A DNA stretch of 64,000 bases from Symbiodinium natans (lineage: Eukaryota > Sar > Dinophyceae > Suessiales > Symbiodiniaceae). Positions 51,982 through 63,140 of this stretch are shown one piece after another. Both the position numbers and the translations under genes were made by a program. The stretch lies in NCBI GenBank assembly GCA_905221605.1, contig CAJNDS010002268.1, positions 1,352,710 to 1,416,709 of the forward strand, in the 5' to 3' direction. Every line of letters begins with the position of its first letter. Positions within the stretch are counted from its first letter, which is position 1. The notes beneath the pieces are model-generated. The model did not search any database, was not told the origin of the DNA, and saw only the letters and a list, made by a program, of their open reading frames with translations.

Positions 51982-53179
51982 GTGCTGGCCAACCTGACGC
52001 AGTGGACGACAGACATCCGAGAAGCAGCGGCCAGATACCCAGAAAACAGCTTCCCCCTCATTGTTATATGATACAATGTATATATATATATATATATATG
52101 TATATAGAGCATCATATGATATATTATAGTATAACACAATATGTTATATTGTAAGATCATATAAGAGAAGAAAAAATAGATAACATTGCAGAAGGCCCGG
52201 GTGTGATCGCCTAGTCTCTAAGGGTTCCTATCTAATGCAACATGCGACTCTAGCCCCCCCAAAAAATCCCCAAGCCCCAATGTCCCTGCACCTTGGGGTG
52301 TTGCCTGTTGCCCTGTGGCAGCTTCTGCTCTCCCGTTCCTGCTGCCACCGCCGCCACCCATGCCCATAACGCTGGGGACTCTCCTTGACTCTTTTGCTTG
52401 GTATGTTGGGCTGCCAGGCAAGACTATTGCAAGTGTTGCTGGCTCGGACCACAGCTGGTGGACCTGCTGTTGTTGTTTGTTTGCGAGGGGGCGGGTTCGT
52501 TTTGGCTTTATTTGTGAGGTCATCGCCAACAAGCAGATTGCGCCTTTTATGGATGCAGTGCTGGTGCACTTGTACAAGGCACACCGCTGCAAGAAGCGTT
52601 TGAACCAGCAACATCACCAACGTCAGTACTATGTTCATCGATAGCACGACTACTGTTATGAAGATCATCATAGTTCTTACTATTCTTGTTGTTGCAATTA
52701 TGGCTTTTACTATTTTTTCATATTCCTACTATTATTATTCATGCTTTTATCGTTACCACTACCATGGTTGCCAGTATCTTTATCAAAGTGATTGGGACCG
52801 CAAGGCCCAGGCCGACGATGACCAGAAGGTCGTCAAAGCGGCGCTTCTGTGCTCGGATCCCGGGTGCACTGTTCGGGTTTGTGGGGTCCGGGGTTTAGGG
52901 CTTCAGGGTTTCAGGGTTGTAGTGTTTAGGGCTTAGGGTTTAGGGTTGAGGATTTAGGGAATGCGCGATTCAGGCGCGAGCATGGTTGGCGTCTTCCTTG
53001 ATGCAGAGCTGGCCAGGGCCTCAAAATGAGTCCTACACCCCTACGCCGCTTTGGGTTTTTTGGCTATGTTTAGCTGAGGTGCAGGGTCTTTAGATGTTGA
53101 GCTGAGGTGCAGGGATTTTAGTCATTTTTAGCTGAGGTCCTTGAAGTGGTTGGTCGACACCTCGGCCTCAAACACGAAG
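51982..53179 (+). CDS. DNAAF5: DNAAF5-like gene, middle exons
   Basis: Four short exons fit the middle HEAT repeats: 51982-52029 (VLANLTQWTTDIREAA), 52519-52578 (VIANKQIAPFMDAVLVHLYK), 52811 to about 52841 or 52863 (ADDDQKVVKAALL) and about 53132-53179 (EVLEVVGRHLGLKH). Read together they give a helix pair of the form ...VLVHLYK-ADDDQKVVKAALL...EVLEVVGRHLG, which agrees with the family pattern ...VVLRTLF-ACTDEE..VV...ELVGTFV that I remember. The junction after 52578 uses a GC donor in phase. The end of the third exon is uncertain. Introns hold a TA microsatellite (52078-52102) and a telomere-like array (52879-52956). Exons between these and the C-terminal block are only partly found. Confidence 0.55.
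52879..52956. repeat. Degenerate interstitial telomere-like array, TTTAGGG strand
   Basis: Units such as GGGTTTAGGGCTTCAGGG and TAGGGTTTAGGG, in the orientation opposite to most arrays in the window. Confidence 0.75.
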
Positions 53180-54264
53180 GCATCAAGACGCATGCTGAAG
53201 AATTCGCCTTAAATCTGAAGACTTAAGCACCTATATCCCAAGCCCTTAACCCTAAGCCCTTGAAGGCCCAGGATTTTGGACACGTCGTGTTAGTGGTGTG
53301 CAGGCGGGCACCGAAAGGGCACGTCATTTGACGAACTGTGGCCGCAAGACAAGCAAGGTCGCCGCGCACCCAGCCATTGCCCATTTGTAACCTTCGATGC
53401 GCACATTGGCATGGGTCGTCGTCATCTGGCCGACAGACAGCATCTAGAATTTTTCGGTTTTGTACAAATTGGACTATCTACAGTATGGTGTTTGATTTGT
53501 CGGTCTAGTTTTTGTCCACTACCAGGCAGTCAGGGTTTCCCTTTGTTCGCTGTCCTCTTATCCCTTCCTGCTCTTCATTGCGTCTGGCTGGTCTTGGGGT
53601 GTTTCGCTACACATGATGGCGGTCTATGAACTACGTCAACAAGCAAAGGAAATTTTGCAGAGGACAGAGGGTCCTACACTTGTGCATCTGCCAACTCCGA
53701 TCGCAAGTCAGAGGGTGTGTCAGCGTACTTACAGTGGTGCACGTGACTTCGACACACCTTGTAATGTGCACGTGCAGGTACCTACCAGGATCTTCGGTCA
53801 ACCGTGGTAGGGGATCAGGGACTAGGACTGGTTTCCTTATCCACTCTAGTAAAGTTCTGGGAACTTCGTGGACTCATCTGGGGACGCTCGGGTGTGTGTA
53901 CGTGCGTCGAGCTTGTGCCATGTAAACCTTCTTCTTTTCGGTACGCATTTTTACCTCCTCGTTGTCATCATCGTCGTTGTCAACGTGCGCAATTTGCAGT
54001 GATTGCGAGGGCACCACAGCTTCAGATACAGTTGCAAGTCGTGCCGGGCGCGTCCCTTACTCCAACCTCTCGGCCCTTCCACCATTCCATGATGTATCAG
54101 GGACGTTGCAAAACCATACTCGAATGCTTCGAACTCGCCAGGTTGTCCGCCGTACAATAGCGCACCGAAAAGGCATGTGGACTGTCAAAAGAACGCAAAG
54201 CCTCGGGGCAGATTGGACGCCGGGGATCAGAGGGTGCAACAATTTTGTTGCCGCTTCGGGTGGA

Positions 54265-54410
54265 CTACTTGGAGGCTCATGGTACTTACTAACCAATTAT
54301 AGCTGTACTTATAACTGTACTTCTATCCATATTAGGGCACTTAAGGGGCTTATAAGTGGGTTGCAAGTACAGCTGTAATTGGTTAGAAAGTACCATGAGC
54401 CTCCAAGTAG
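54265..54410. mobile_element. Small inverted-repeat element, copy 3, best preserved
   Basis: 146 bases long. The terminal inverted repeats are about 46 bases with two mismatches by eye, starting CTACTTGGAGGCTCATGGTA and ending in its complement CCATGAGCCTCCAAGTAG. The non-palindromic centre is only about 54 bases. Confidence 0.9.
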
Positions 54411-54925
54411 GGTTTTGCTTTTGGGTAGACTCGTTGGCCATGTGCGAGTGGACAGTGAGGCCAGACTACGCGAACGGTGCAGGAGAGAAGCTCTGCACTG
54501 TGAGACATCACTGCCATCTAACAGTGGAAGGCGCTAATCGGGGCATGTTTTTGCAAGAATTGGTGCATTCACGGGGATGCGAAGGACGTCCTATCAGGAG
54601 TCAAGAACTTTGCCGCCATGACTGTGAGAGCCTATGTGCTGTTTCCTGCCCATGGCGCTCATGGTAGTTCCCACTATGAAGCCCCATTTCGTGATAGCTG
54701 CCTTGTGAGCGCTTGGTTGCGTGCGTGCGTGCGTAGGTGTGTGTGGCTGTTTGTGCGTGTGTGTTCTTGCTCAGGCTGAGTCGCGGCGGCAGGTTTTCAT
54801 GGTGCTCGCGAAGTTGATACACCCGTGCACACCCGAGACTCACCTTGTTCCTGCCACGAAATGGCATACCCAGTGCTGGGTGCTTTTCTTGTTGCTTTGC
54901 TACTGGCTTCTGCGGTGAACTGCCA

Positions 54926-56145
54926 GCTGCACTCCGTAGCTGAGCTAAGATGCATTGGCCCTGATGATTTCTGCCGTCGCCTGAAGCCCACGGAAGTCAA
55001 GCTGGCACTTCGCTTCTTGGAGGATTGTGCTGCTGATGCTTGAAATGGGCTGACAATACATGATCCCTTGCACAAGGGGACGTTCACTGCATCTCAGAAG
55101 CTTGCTTGAGATATATGTCTGAGAATGTAGTTGAGGAGGGCATTCACAGCGAGTTGCTGACATCTGTGCTCGGCGCCACGGAATCCTTGCTGAAAGCAGG
55201 CACTGGAGTTCGCCGGAGTGTTAGGGTACAGCATTCTGGGACCTTTGTCTTCCGACAGGCAGGGAGGCGTGTGTGGAAGACTGGCCACGTATTTTCGACT
55301 TGCTGCTGCGGATGAAGAGCAGCGAGGACGAGTGCTCCAGCAAGACCATTGCTGTACTTAGCATGGGAGTTTACGAAAATAGGGGACCGCTTAAACGGCC
55401 CCCCAAACAATAGTAGGATTCCCTTATATTAAGGATGCCAAAAAGGTGGCCCCTATTTTCGGAAACCCCCACATGAGCTGGCGGGCAGTTCCCTGTTGGC
55501 AGGAGTGCAACGCCCAAGTTGTGGATGCCAACATTGAGCACCTGTCGCAGCTCCTGGGCAGGTGCATCCCGGCATGTCAGCATCGGGTTTAGGGTTTTGG
55601 GTTTTGGGTTTTGGGGCCTTCAAGATTAAATGTAAGGCCTTGTGCCACAACCCTGCGCTGAGCCTGCAGCTCTACTTGTCTGCATCCCTGAACCTCCCTG
55701 AACCCTAAAGCCTCTTGAGCCCCCTAACCCGTCTTGAGCCGCCCTAAAGCCTCTACACCCCACATGCCCGAGCTTGACCCGAGCCACCCCCGAATGTTGA
55801 AGTCGGCAGGTCTCAGAGGCAGCTGTACGAGGAGCACCTCAGGCTCGCAAAAGCGCATCAAGACACCTTGAATTTGGAAATCTACACCTTAGTTTAGGCT
55901 GCAGGGTTTGAAGTCTGAAAAGCGTTTATGGGTAGTTTGTTCATCATGAGGACCCCTGCATAGTTTAAGGTTATAGACCCGGGCGAGAAAGGGAGAGGGT
56001 TTCTTTGTTGGTGCAGGGCTCTCTTGCTTGGCACAAGGTTCAGATTTCAGGGTTGGACGAAACTCACGAATTACACCGAGAGGGCTCTTCGTGCAGGACG
56101 CGGCTGGCCGACCTGCTGCAAGGTGGAGAGGCAGTCTTATGGGAG
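54926..56145 (+). CDS. Candidate further exons of the DNAAF5-like gene
   Basis: These are tentative exons between the middle and C-terminal blocks. About 54926-55037 reads DDFCRRLKPTEVKLALRF. 55131-55199 reads GIHSELLTSVLGATESLLKA, which has a HEAT-like helix. 55503-55561 reads CNAQVVDANIEHLSQLLG. 56097-56145 reads TRLADLLQGGEAVLWEA. The last two join in phase (AG plus G) with a GT donor after 55561 and a GC donor after 56145. I do not have enough family memory to confirm them. The first frame could instead be a short secreted-type ORF (54870-55043, beginning MAYPVLGAFLVALLLASA). Confidence 0.3.
55364..55474. mobile_element. Second small inverted-repeat family, copy 1
   Basis: Left ATGGGAGTTTACGAAAATAG and right CTATTTTCGGAAACCCCCACAT ends are near-complementary, with CCTTATATTAAGG in the middle. 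It is unrelated to the GGAGGTTCATGG family. Confidence 0.65.
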
Positions 56146-56556
56146 GCCAGCACTGGCATTGCCTTTCTTTTCCTTCTTGGTTTCTGCTTTGAGGGTGCCT
56201 GCATTCTTCTGTAAGGATGAGCGTATTTTCCGATAGAAATTTGAGAAGTCATAGCGGCCCCCTTCTAATCAAGGCATGTATAGTTAAGGGCAAGGGTCAT
56301 TGCATTCTCTGGGCTTCATGCCTCACGCTCACCATGCTCGCCTCCAGGAAACCAGTCCCAACCGGCATGTCCTTGAGACCCTGCGACTCGACTGCAGCAG
56401 GAATCGGTCAGCCTACTCTCACTAAACCGTAAACCGACATCCACAGACTCCAATACTCCTAATTCAGCAATATTCCTTAAACCATAAGGAACCCTCTTAT
56501 TGTTTTAGGGAATCTTCCTTAATTAATTAAGGGGTATTGGAGTCCTGGGATACGGT

Positions 56557-56660
56557 ATGGGGGTCTACGAAAATCGGGGGTACCTTATTGGGGTCCTTAT
56601 TCTAAGGGGATCCTACAGTTTGGGGATCTATATTGGGGTTCTTCTATTTTCGTGATGTGG
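56557..56660. mobile_element. Second small inverted-repeat family, degenerate copy
   Basis: TATGGGGGTCTACGAAAATC at the left and TTCTATTTTCGTGATGTGG at the right resemble the ends of the element at 55364. The AATTCCTTAA-rich block just upstream (56460-56540) may be another decayed relative. Confidence 0.45.
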
Positions 56661-57777
56661 TCCAGATGGCTGCAGCAGGTGTCTTGGGGTGCCTTGGGAA
56701 GTTAGTGCGTTGGGTCTTGAGAAAGGCTTGTCGAACCCAAAAGACGGGGCCGAATCAATTACAGGAGATCACATGTCGAGGCTCATCACCAAGAGGCAAG
56801 AGTAAATTTTCCAAAATTTAGCAGAGGGAGAGCTCTGTTGCACCTGCTGACCTTCTCCATTGACCTATCCACTGTCGCAGATTGCGCATGCGTCGCGTTG
56901 GAGCGGAGAAAGCCGGAGTGCAGAGAAGGAGCAGCATAGCTGCCAACAGGAAGGAAGACTACGATCCGTTTGCAACACCTCGGCCTCTGGTCGAGTAGGG
57001 CCATGCAAGACCCGATGCTCGCTATGGGACATGTCGCCCGGATGACGATCCCCACGAGCAAGGATTGGGTCATCCCACAGCATGAGTCAGGCCATCGGCT
57101 CTGTGATGGGACAACACGCCGGAACTGTTACACACTTCGGCTTGGCGAGCACAACAGAGATGGACTCCGACAGAACAACAGAAAGCCAAGAGTTAGTTTA
57201 CTTCGAACATCCCACCCTACAGATTAGGAATGTTTTAGGCTTGGGCACTCCAGGGGGGCACTCCAGGGACACTCTGGGGTTGGGCATTCCCGGCCAGGGA
57301 CACTCTGGGGTTGGGTGCTCCAGAAACATTCTGGGCTATATACGCGGGGTGGAGTACGGGTGATGGGCGAGGAGTAGAGCGGGTGAACAGTGAACAGAAG
57401 AAACAACAAAAGGAAATACAGGAGAAAATGAACAACAATGGACAGTTGCAGGAAAAGGGGGTGGAATGCAGGTCCCTCGCCCATGTCCCTGCGCCCTGCA
57501 GTGTTCTCTTTGCTTTCCACAAGCACACACCGAAGCTGGAACTCAACACCTGCCCAACCCTCAATCCCAAGCTTGGGCCGGCCTGGTGCCCTGAAATCCG
57601 TTCGACTCACTGGTCTCTGTGAGGCTCAGAAATGCTGGCCCAGCGGTTGCGGATCATGTGTCGCCCTCGGCTTTAAGGTTGGGCAATCGAAGTTATGGTT
57701 TGGGTGCTCAATGTTTATTGAGGGTGGCCAGCCTTGCGGAGAGGAACTGCTTTCAACATCAGCCTGAAGCTTAAGGT
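56661..57777. other. Unassigned, intron-like
   Basis: A GGGACACTCTGGGGTTGGGC-like block is repeated at about 57240-57330. No exon was placed with confidence. Confidence 0.35.
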
Positions 57778-58012
57778 CTGAACCCTAAACCATCCTAAAT
57801 CCTAAACCCTAAGCACTAAGCCCTAAACTCCCCCACTCCTTGCTGAACTCCCGACAAGCGCAGGTTGGGAGGCTGGTGCCGGTTCTCTCTCGTCAGGCAA
57901 GCCCCGAGGCGGAGAAAGACAATTCCGGGTTTAGGGTTTAGGGCTTAGGGTTTAGGGTTGAGGGTTTAGGGTTCGCGGTTTGGGTTCAGGGTTTAGGGTT
58001 TAGGGGGGTCTT
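57778..58012. repeat. Inverted pair of telomere-like arrays
   Basis: 57778-57832 carries CCCTAAA-type units. About 100 bases later 57929-58012 carries TTTAGGG-type units, so the two arrays face each other. Confidence 0.85.
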
Positions 58013-59396
58013 GAAGTTGTTGTTGCCAAGCAATGTTCTGGGGCGTCTAAGAAAAGAACAAGGTTGTTCAAGGGTGCTTCAGGAGGTTCTATAGCTTTTG
58101 TTTTTCACAGGTGTCTCTGTTACTTTGGGGGTTTAGGGGTTCTTACAGGGGACATGATTGGGTCAAGGATTTTGTAGGTCTTTTTGTTGTGTCGGTTTTA
58201 AAAGTTTTCGACAGCTTCGCGAGCCTCGAGAGCGTTTTGTAAGTTTTTCTGACGAGGTGTAGGTTTGAAGGCTTCAGGCCTTTCATTGCAATTGGGCTGC
58301 AGGGCACGCTGTTGGGGTCGACGGGTGGAGGAGTTGAGGGTTGCAGGGTTTATGAGGGTTGCAGGCTTGCAGTAAGGATTTAGAGTGTGACCTTGGGGTT
58401 TAATTCTACGCTCTTAGGGTGCCGTGTCAGGGTTTAGACGGCCCACCCGGCCTCCGGCATAGTCACGGCACAAGATGCTGCAGACCATTCAAAAAGTATG
58501 CCCAGCTCAAAGTGATCCTTCGAAGTTTGAACGACAAACCCAGTAAGAAGATGCTTATGGTCGACTTCGAAGGGTGCCGCTGATTGTTCAAGAGATCCCC
58601 ATGTCGGTAGGATGCCAGTGCGACAGCTCGGGTGGACCTCCTGGGATTGGTCCACTTCCTCGTCAACGAGGAGGCGCGGCGGTGGTTTGGTTCGTTTTAT
58701 GGGGTTTTTGGGGTCTCTTTTGCGTTGATTCGGGTTTGGGTTTTCAGGTCTTTGTGGTTTTCTGCGGAGTTGTAATCAGCTGGAGCGATCTCGCATGCGA
58801 GGGGGCGCAAGTGAGACTGTGCGTCTTGTTGCTGGGATGGCTGTACACTGCTTGTCGTTGCGCCAATGTCGCTGACAGCAGTACACTCTGAGGAACACAT
58901 TGCTGAGGAACCTTGCCACATACGATCACATAGGGTCCACCCTGATGAGTGTTGTTGGTCACTTGATGCCCATTGGGCGCACACACGTTGTGGCCAGAGG
59001 GCGGAGAAGGGACGGCAGGAAGGGGTAATGAGAGGTCGCATGCTGGTTCCAGACATCCGCAGCATGCTGGCCTTATGTTTGCCACCATTCCAGCAGGAAG
59101 AGGCAGTATAGCATACTGCCATTTATGCCGTTTCTGCTGTTCCAGGTTTTTCATTGTGAAGGTGGCTTGGAGATGTATGACTCTTGTGAGGATGAGTCCC
59201 TGGCCAGCGCCCTCAAGGCGAACTCGCTGCCATTGCTGGATGGCCGGCCCCTTCTTTAAGGGTCCGCACGAGCAGTCTGGCAGAGATCTGAAAAGTTCTG
59301 AGGCGTTCTGCTGCCAAACTGCTCGTGGAGGCTGGGGGCACATCAGAAGGTGCCTGCAGGTCACGCGATAGCTTAACTCTGGGCATCTCGCGACAG
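58013..59396. other. Unassigned, intron-like, possible missing exon
   Basis: A stretch at about 59142-59243 after a TTCCAG acceptor reads VFHCEGGLEMYDSCEDESLA on the plus strand and may be an exon, but I could not confirm it. The rest shows nothing recognisable. Confidence 0.3.
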
Positions 59397-61915
59397 CTCC
59401 AGGCCGGGGCAGTCGAACGGGAAAATCCGAAGAGGTGCCATGGCCACGCCCTCAGATTCCGAGGGGTGGTGAGCGTCGCGATGATTGCAGACGTGAGCCC
59501 GAGACATCGAACATGGCAGGTTTGCGTTCACTCACTTTTGAGACGGCACTTGGTGCCCTCCGCAGTTCTCAACGAGGCATGGCCCCGCACCATCTTCCGA
59601 CATCGGCAAGCGCAACTCTGCTGACTCCGCCATGCCAGGTTTTTGTTGACCTGATGCCAATCCTCAAGAGCTGCCTCGATGATAGCTGGCGCTGGGCTCA
59701 GACAGCACCATGGAACCGCTCCCCAGATTCGTAAAGCCCCAAGCCAGGCAAAATCCCAAAACATCTTGAAACCACCCCCCCCTCTTTAAGCCATCTTACG
59801 CCCCAAAGCCCCTTACACCTCGGCACCTCGCAGGTCGCCGGACAACCGCATGGTCGCCTGCCTGGTGCTTTCATGCACCCTGGCCGACTTACAGGCGCAC
59901 AGAGGGGTGGCTTAATTGAGAGGCTCATGGGGTAAGTGAAAAGCAGGGTTGCAAGTATGGTAAGCGCTATTTAGGGTGTGAATACATATATATATATATT
60001 TATATTTATATTTATTTATTTATTTATATGTGTATATCTCCTTACTTATAGGTACCCATGAACCTCCATGTAGGGCTTCGGGGGGGACTCTTTAAATCCT
60101 ATGTGGTCAGTTCTCTGAGCTGTCGTCCCTTGTACACCCCAAACCCGAAACCCCAATGCAGCCGGTTCTCTGAGTTCTGGGATTCTTTGCCTTCAAAATG
60201 GCCCATGTGATTGAGGGCAGCCAAGGTTGTCTAGGCAGGACAAGCAACATTTGCAAGAGACGAGAGCGCTGAGGCAAACAAAAGGCTACACCAGGTCCAG
60301 CTCAACACGAGGACGCGGCGCGATGAGACGATGCGAGAACACAACGTGAAGACATGGCACATGTGACAACCGGCACGCCGCTCAAATGCCACCAAGACAC
60401 GGCACAAGAACTCGACACCAGGGCACGACCACGAGACATGATCGAGGACACAAACGAGACGAGACACACGGCAACTGAAGACACGACGCGGCACAAATGT
60501 ACGAGGAGTCACGAGTACAGGACACGAAGAGGTCACGACCTCGACCCGTACGATCTGAGCGCAACTGTAACGACGACACTTACGAGGATCGCGACCTCGA
60601 CCCCATGATCCTTTTGACTGTTGACACTTTTGTTGACGCAAAACGATGTTAGCAAGATGAGCCATCCATGTGGCACCCTGATGGTCCATCTTTTGTCAAC
60701 GCCTTGACCGCACGTCAACCTCCGCACTAAAAGCCTAAACGCTGAATCCGAAGCCCCAAGCCTCAAATCCAAAACCCTAAGCCCCCCATGCTGAGCCCTA
60801 CTTGGAGGTTCATGGGTAGTTGGACGGTTGTAAGCAGAGTTACCTTACTTGCAAACCTGCTTCTACCTACCCAAATGAAAAGCTCTGTGCCCGCAGGCTG
60901 AGATTAACGGGGAGCAGCTGCGCGAGGTCCTGTTTGTGTTGAGACCATGAATTTCTGGGTTTAAGAGGTTAAGCAGGGTGTGGGACTTGTTACAAAAACT
61001 TTAGGTTCAATGGTTCCTCTTCCTATACTTGATTTTTTGGGGGGCTTCCCAACATGTTGATTTAGCAGGTGCCTAAGCTTCCAGTGACTCGACCTCGCCG
61101 GCTCAAGACGTTCAATTGGCTTAATGGGCACCCCCAACGCAGACAGGTCTACCCGGAACTGCTGAAGCGGTTGGATGACTCAAACGACAAGATCAGGGTT
61201 GCCGTTTGTGAGGCCTCTGGGAGTTTTACTTTGTATCTGGCGCCGCACTTCCTGCTTTTTGTGCTGGCAGGCACTGGATGTGTTCTTCAAGTGCCTGCCG
61301 CAGAACTGGAGCCGCACGTTGTACGAGTGCCCTGGTGCTGGCATTGCATCCCGCAGCAGAAATCGTTTTTTCAATGTAGGTACATCCTCCGCAACCTCTT
61401 CGTTCACCTGGATGATCCCAATCCAGAGGCTGCAGCGCAGGGAGGGACGTGAAGAGCAGATCTGATTCTCTTTCGGGTCGCTTGTTTGCAGGGAAAGGTT
61501 CCCTGCAACTGAAAGCATAATCGCTTTGTCCTGATGCCGCAGATTCAGCAGGGCATCTATGCGGTGCTTCAGTCGGCTGCGCCCCAGGAGATTTCAAGTA
61601 TACGTCCAATGCTGCCTGATCGCGCAACGTCTTGCATCATGCGCAGGATACGGCAACCTTCCTCAAGGAAGCTCAAACTGCCTCTGCCAAAAGTGCCCAC
61701 CCACGCCTGTGGGGATCCCCAACGCTTCTGCAGCTCATGCCAGATGGGATACAGCACTCCCATGCCCTGGCCTAAGCCCATGCCGCAGGGCAGGGTTCCC
61801 AAATTGGGCGCAAAGGTGCGAAGAGCTGGTCCGGCTGGCTGAGAGCATCAAGCACGAGGACGACGAGTTTTCAGCGGGGTTTCAGGCTGCGGGTCCACCA
61901 CGATGTTTATCTTGA
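59397..61915 (+). CDS. DNAAF5: DNAAF5 (HEATR2)-like gene, C-terminal exons
   Basis: The C-terminal HEAT repeats assemble from ten exons with matching phases: 59397-59442 (NGKIRRGAM), 59520-59576 (VCVHSLLRRHLVPSAVLNE), 59639-59688 (VFVDLMPILKSCLDD), 59834-59894 (SPDNRMVACLVLSCTLADLQ), 60897-60926 (AEINGEQLRE), 61147-61212 (VYPELLKRLDDSNDKIR), 61271-61326 (ALDVFFKCLPQNW), 61380-61428 (YILRNLFVHLDDPNPE), 61543-61587 (IQQGIYAVLQSAAPQ), 61647-61708 (DTATFLKEAQTASAK), then the last exon 61816-61915 (CEELVRLAESIKHEDDEFS) ending in TGA. IYPELLKRLDDVS...LVHLDDPE..IQ is the family hallmark as I remember it. Six donors are GC, one is GA, three are GT. The shortest introns are 53-62 bases. The large intron 59895-60896 contains two small inverted-repeat elements. 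Confidence 0.85.
59916..60072. mobile_element. Small inverted-repeat element, copy 4, expanded by a TA tract
   Basis: Ends TTGAGAGGCTCATGGGG and CCCATGAACCTCCATGTAG flank a (TA)n/(TTTA)n microsatellite at about 59985-60036 that has grown inside the element. Confidence 0.7.
60798..60875. mobile_element. Small inverted-repeat element, copy 5, right end decayed
   Basis: It begins CTACTTGGAGGTTCATGGGT. The inner right arm (GCTTCTACCTACCCAAATG) is still partly complementary, but the final GGAGG complement is missing. It ends about 20 bases before the exon at 60897. Confidence 0.6.
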
Positions 61916-62686
61916 CTTGTCAGGGTGGTGGTGCTGACTGAGATCCAGTGGCTGCATGCTTCGTCGAATTTCATTGCAAGTGTTTGTGTGACTCGCCCCG
62001 GCAAGAAAACCTTGCCTGTGCATGTTAGCTCCTGATGGACAATCGCTGCCCTGTGTCAACATGGTAGCGGTCCATCATTCAACGAGCAGCCATTTCTTGC
62101 AGATGTGCATGCAAAGTTCATACATCGGCATTCGCTTGAAATGACTGCTCGACGATTGATGCCACCAAAAGCCATTGCATGTTTTCAGTGCAAAGTGAGC
62201 TGCGTGACCCAGATGCTGTCACCTTTGTTCACTAGGTAGGGCACATGGCTCATGTATCTCCTAGTGATAGTACCGCGAAGTTCTTCAAGCTTCCCAGACA
62301 TGCATGGTTAAGAAGCACGTCCTAGTGGAAATCTGCCAGCTATCCTTAGATCGTTTGAATTTGTTCGTGTGCCACGGTTGTGCATGCGAAGTTTTCTGAG
62401 GTTGCCTGCCCTGTGTTCCCTCATGTGATGAGGGGTCGTGGTTGGTTGGTGCCGGGATTTGCGGAGCTTGTCTGCCTCTTTGTTCCCCCTTCGGCCAAGG
62501 TTTTTGGAGGCTTGTTCTTGTTTTGTTTGCCTTGATGTCCCCTTTCATGGGTTTGATGCGAAAAAACTGGTGGTATATCTCTGTGGTCTCCCACGGTTGT
62601 CGGAAGCTTGTTTACCATCTTCTTGCTTTGCCTTTTAGATATGTTCCAGACAGAGCTTCACTTGTCTCGCTTCCATCTCTTCACAG
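61916..62686. other. Intergenic or intronic, unassigned
   Basis: This lies between the DNAAF5-like stop and the next recognised exons. Short frames on both strands show no motif. Confidence 0.4.
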
Positions 62687-63140
62687 ACATGACGGACGCA
62701 ACCTGCGACACGAAATCCGAGCTGAGGTATCTTATCTAAGTCTATCTATGTTCTCTATTATCTATTCGCCCTCCCTCTCTCTCTCTCTCTCTGGCTTTTG
62801 GTTATCTATACTCTCTCTCTCCCTTTCTTTCTATTCATGTGGGGGCGTGCCATGTAGGGAGGGAGCAAGGCCTGCGTCGAAGTTGAACGCAGGATTCAGC
62901 TGAAGCAGGAGTGGGTGGGATTTGTTGCGAGGAGGATGATGAGCTACGTTCGACGGGCGTCTGCAAAAGTGACGATAGTCATGACAGTGGCGAGACCCAA
63001 GCGCCTCATCCAGCACTCTTCTGATGCACGAAAGCAACATGAAGCTCAAAAATGTGAGGACTGCTACGAGGATGGTGTGCCCCGGGTGCCTCACCCTCGT
63101 AACTGTCGGCACTTTTCAGGCGCGCAACAAGAAGCTCTAA
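62687..63140 (+). CDS. Terminal exons of an unidentified plus-strand gene
   Basis: Three segments join in phase. 62687-62726 (after TCTTCACAG; reads HDGRNLRHEIRAE) ends at a GTATCT donor. 62858-62968 (reads ACVEVERRIQLKQEW, then VGFVARRMMSYVRRASAK) ends at a GTGACG donor. 63120-63140 (after CTTTTCAG) reads ARNKKL and stops with TAA. The product is basic and helical, and I recognise no family. The same orientation and short distance from the DNAAF5-like gene suit the unidirectional gene clusters of dinoflagellates. Upstream exons were not found. A CT-rich tract (62762-62826) fills the first intron. Confidence 0.4.

Noticed and set aside
61337-61361. 22-base intron to reconcile frames in the DNAAF5 exon near 61.3 kb
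   Set aside because: Too short to splice; a GT donor at 61327 with the pyrimidine-rich acceptor at 61379 restores phase with a 53-base intron.
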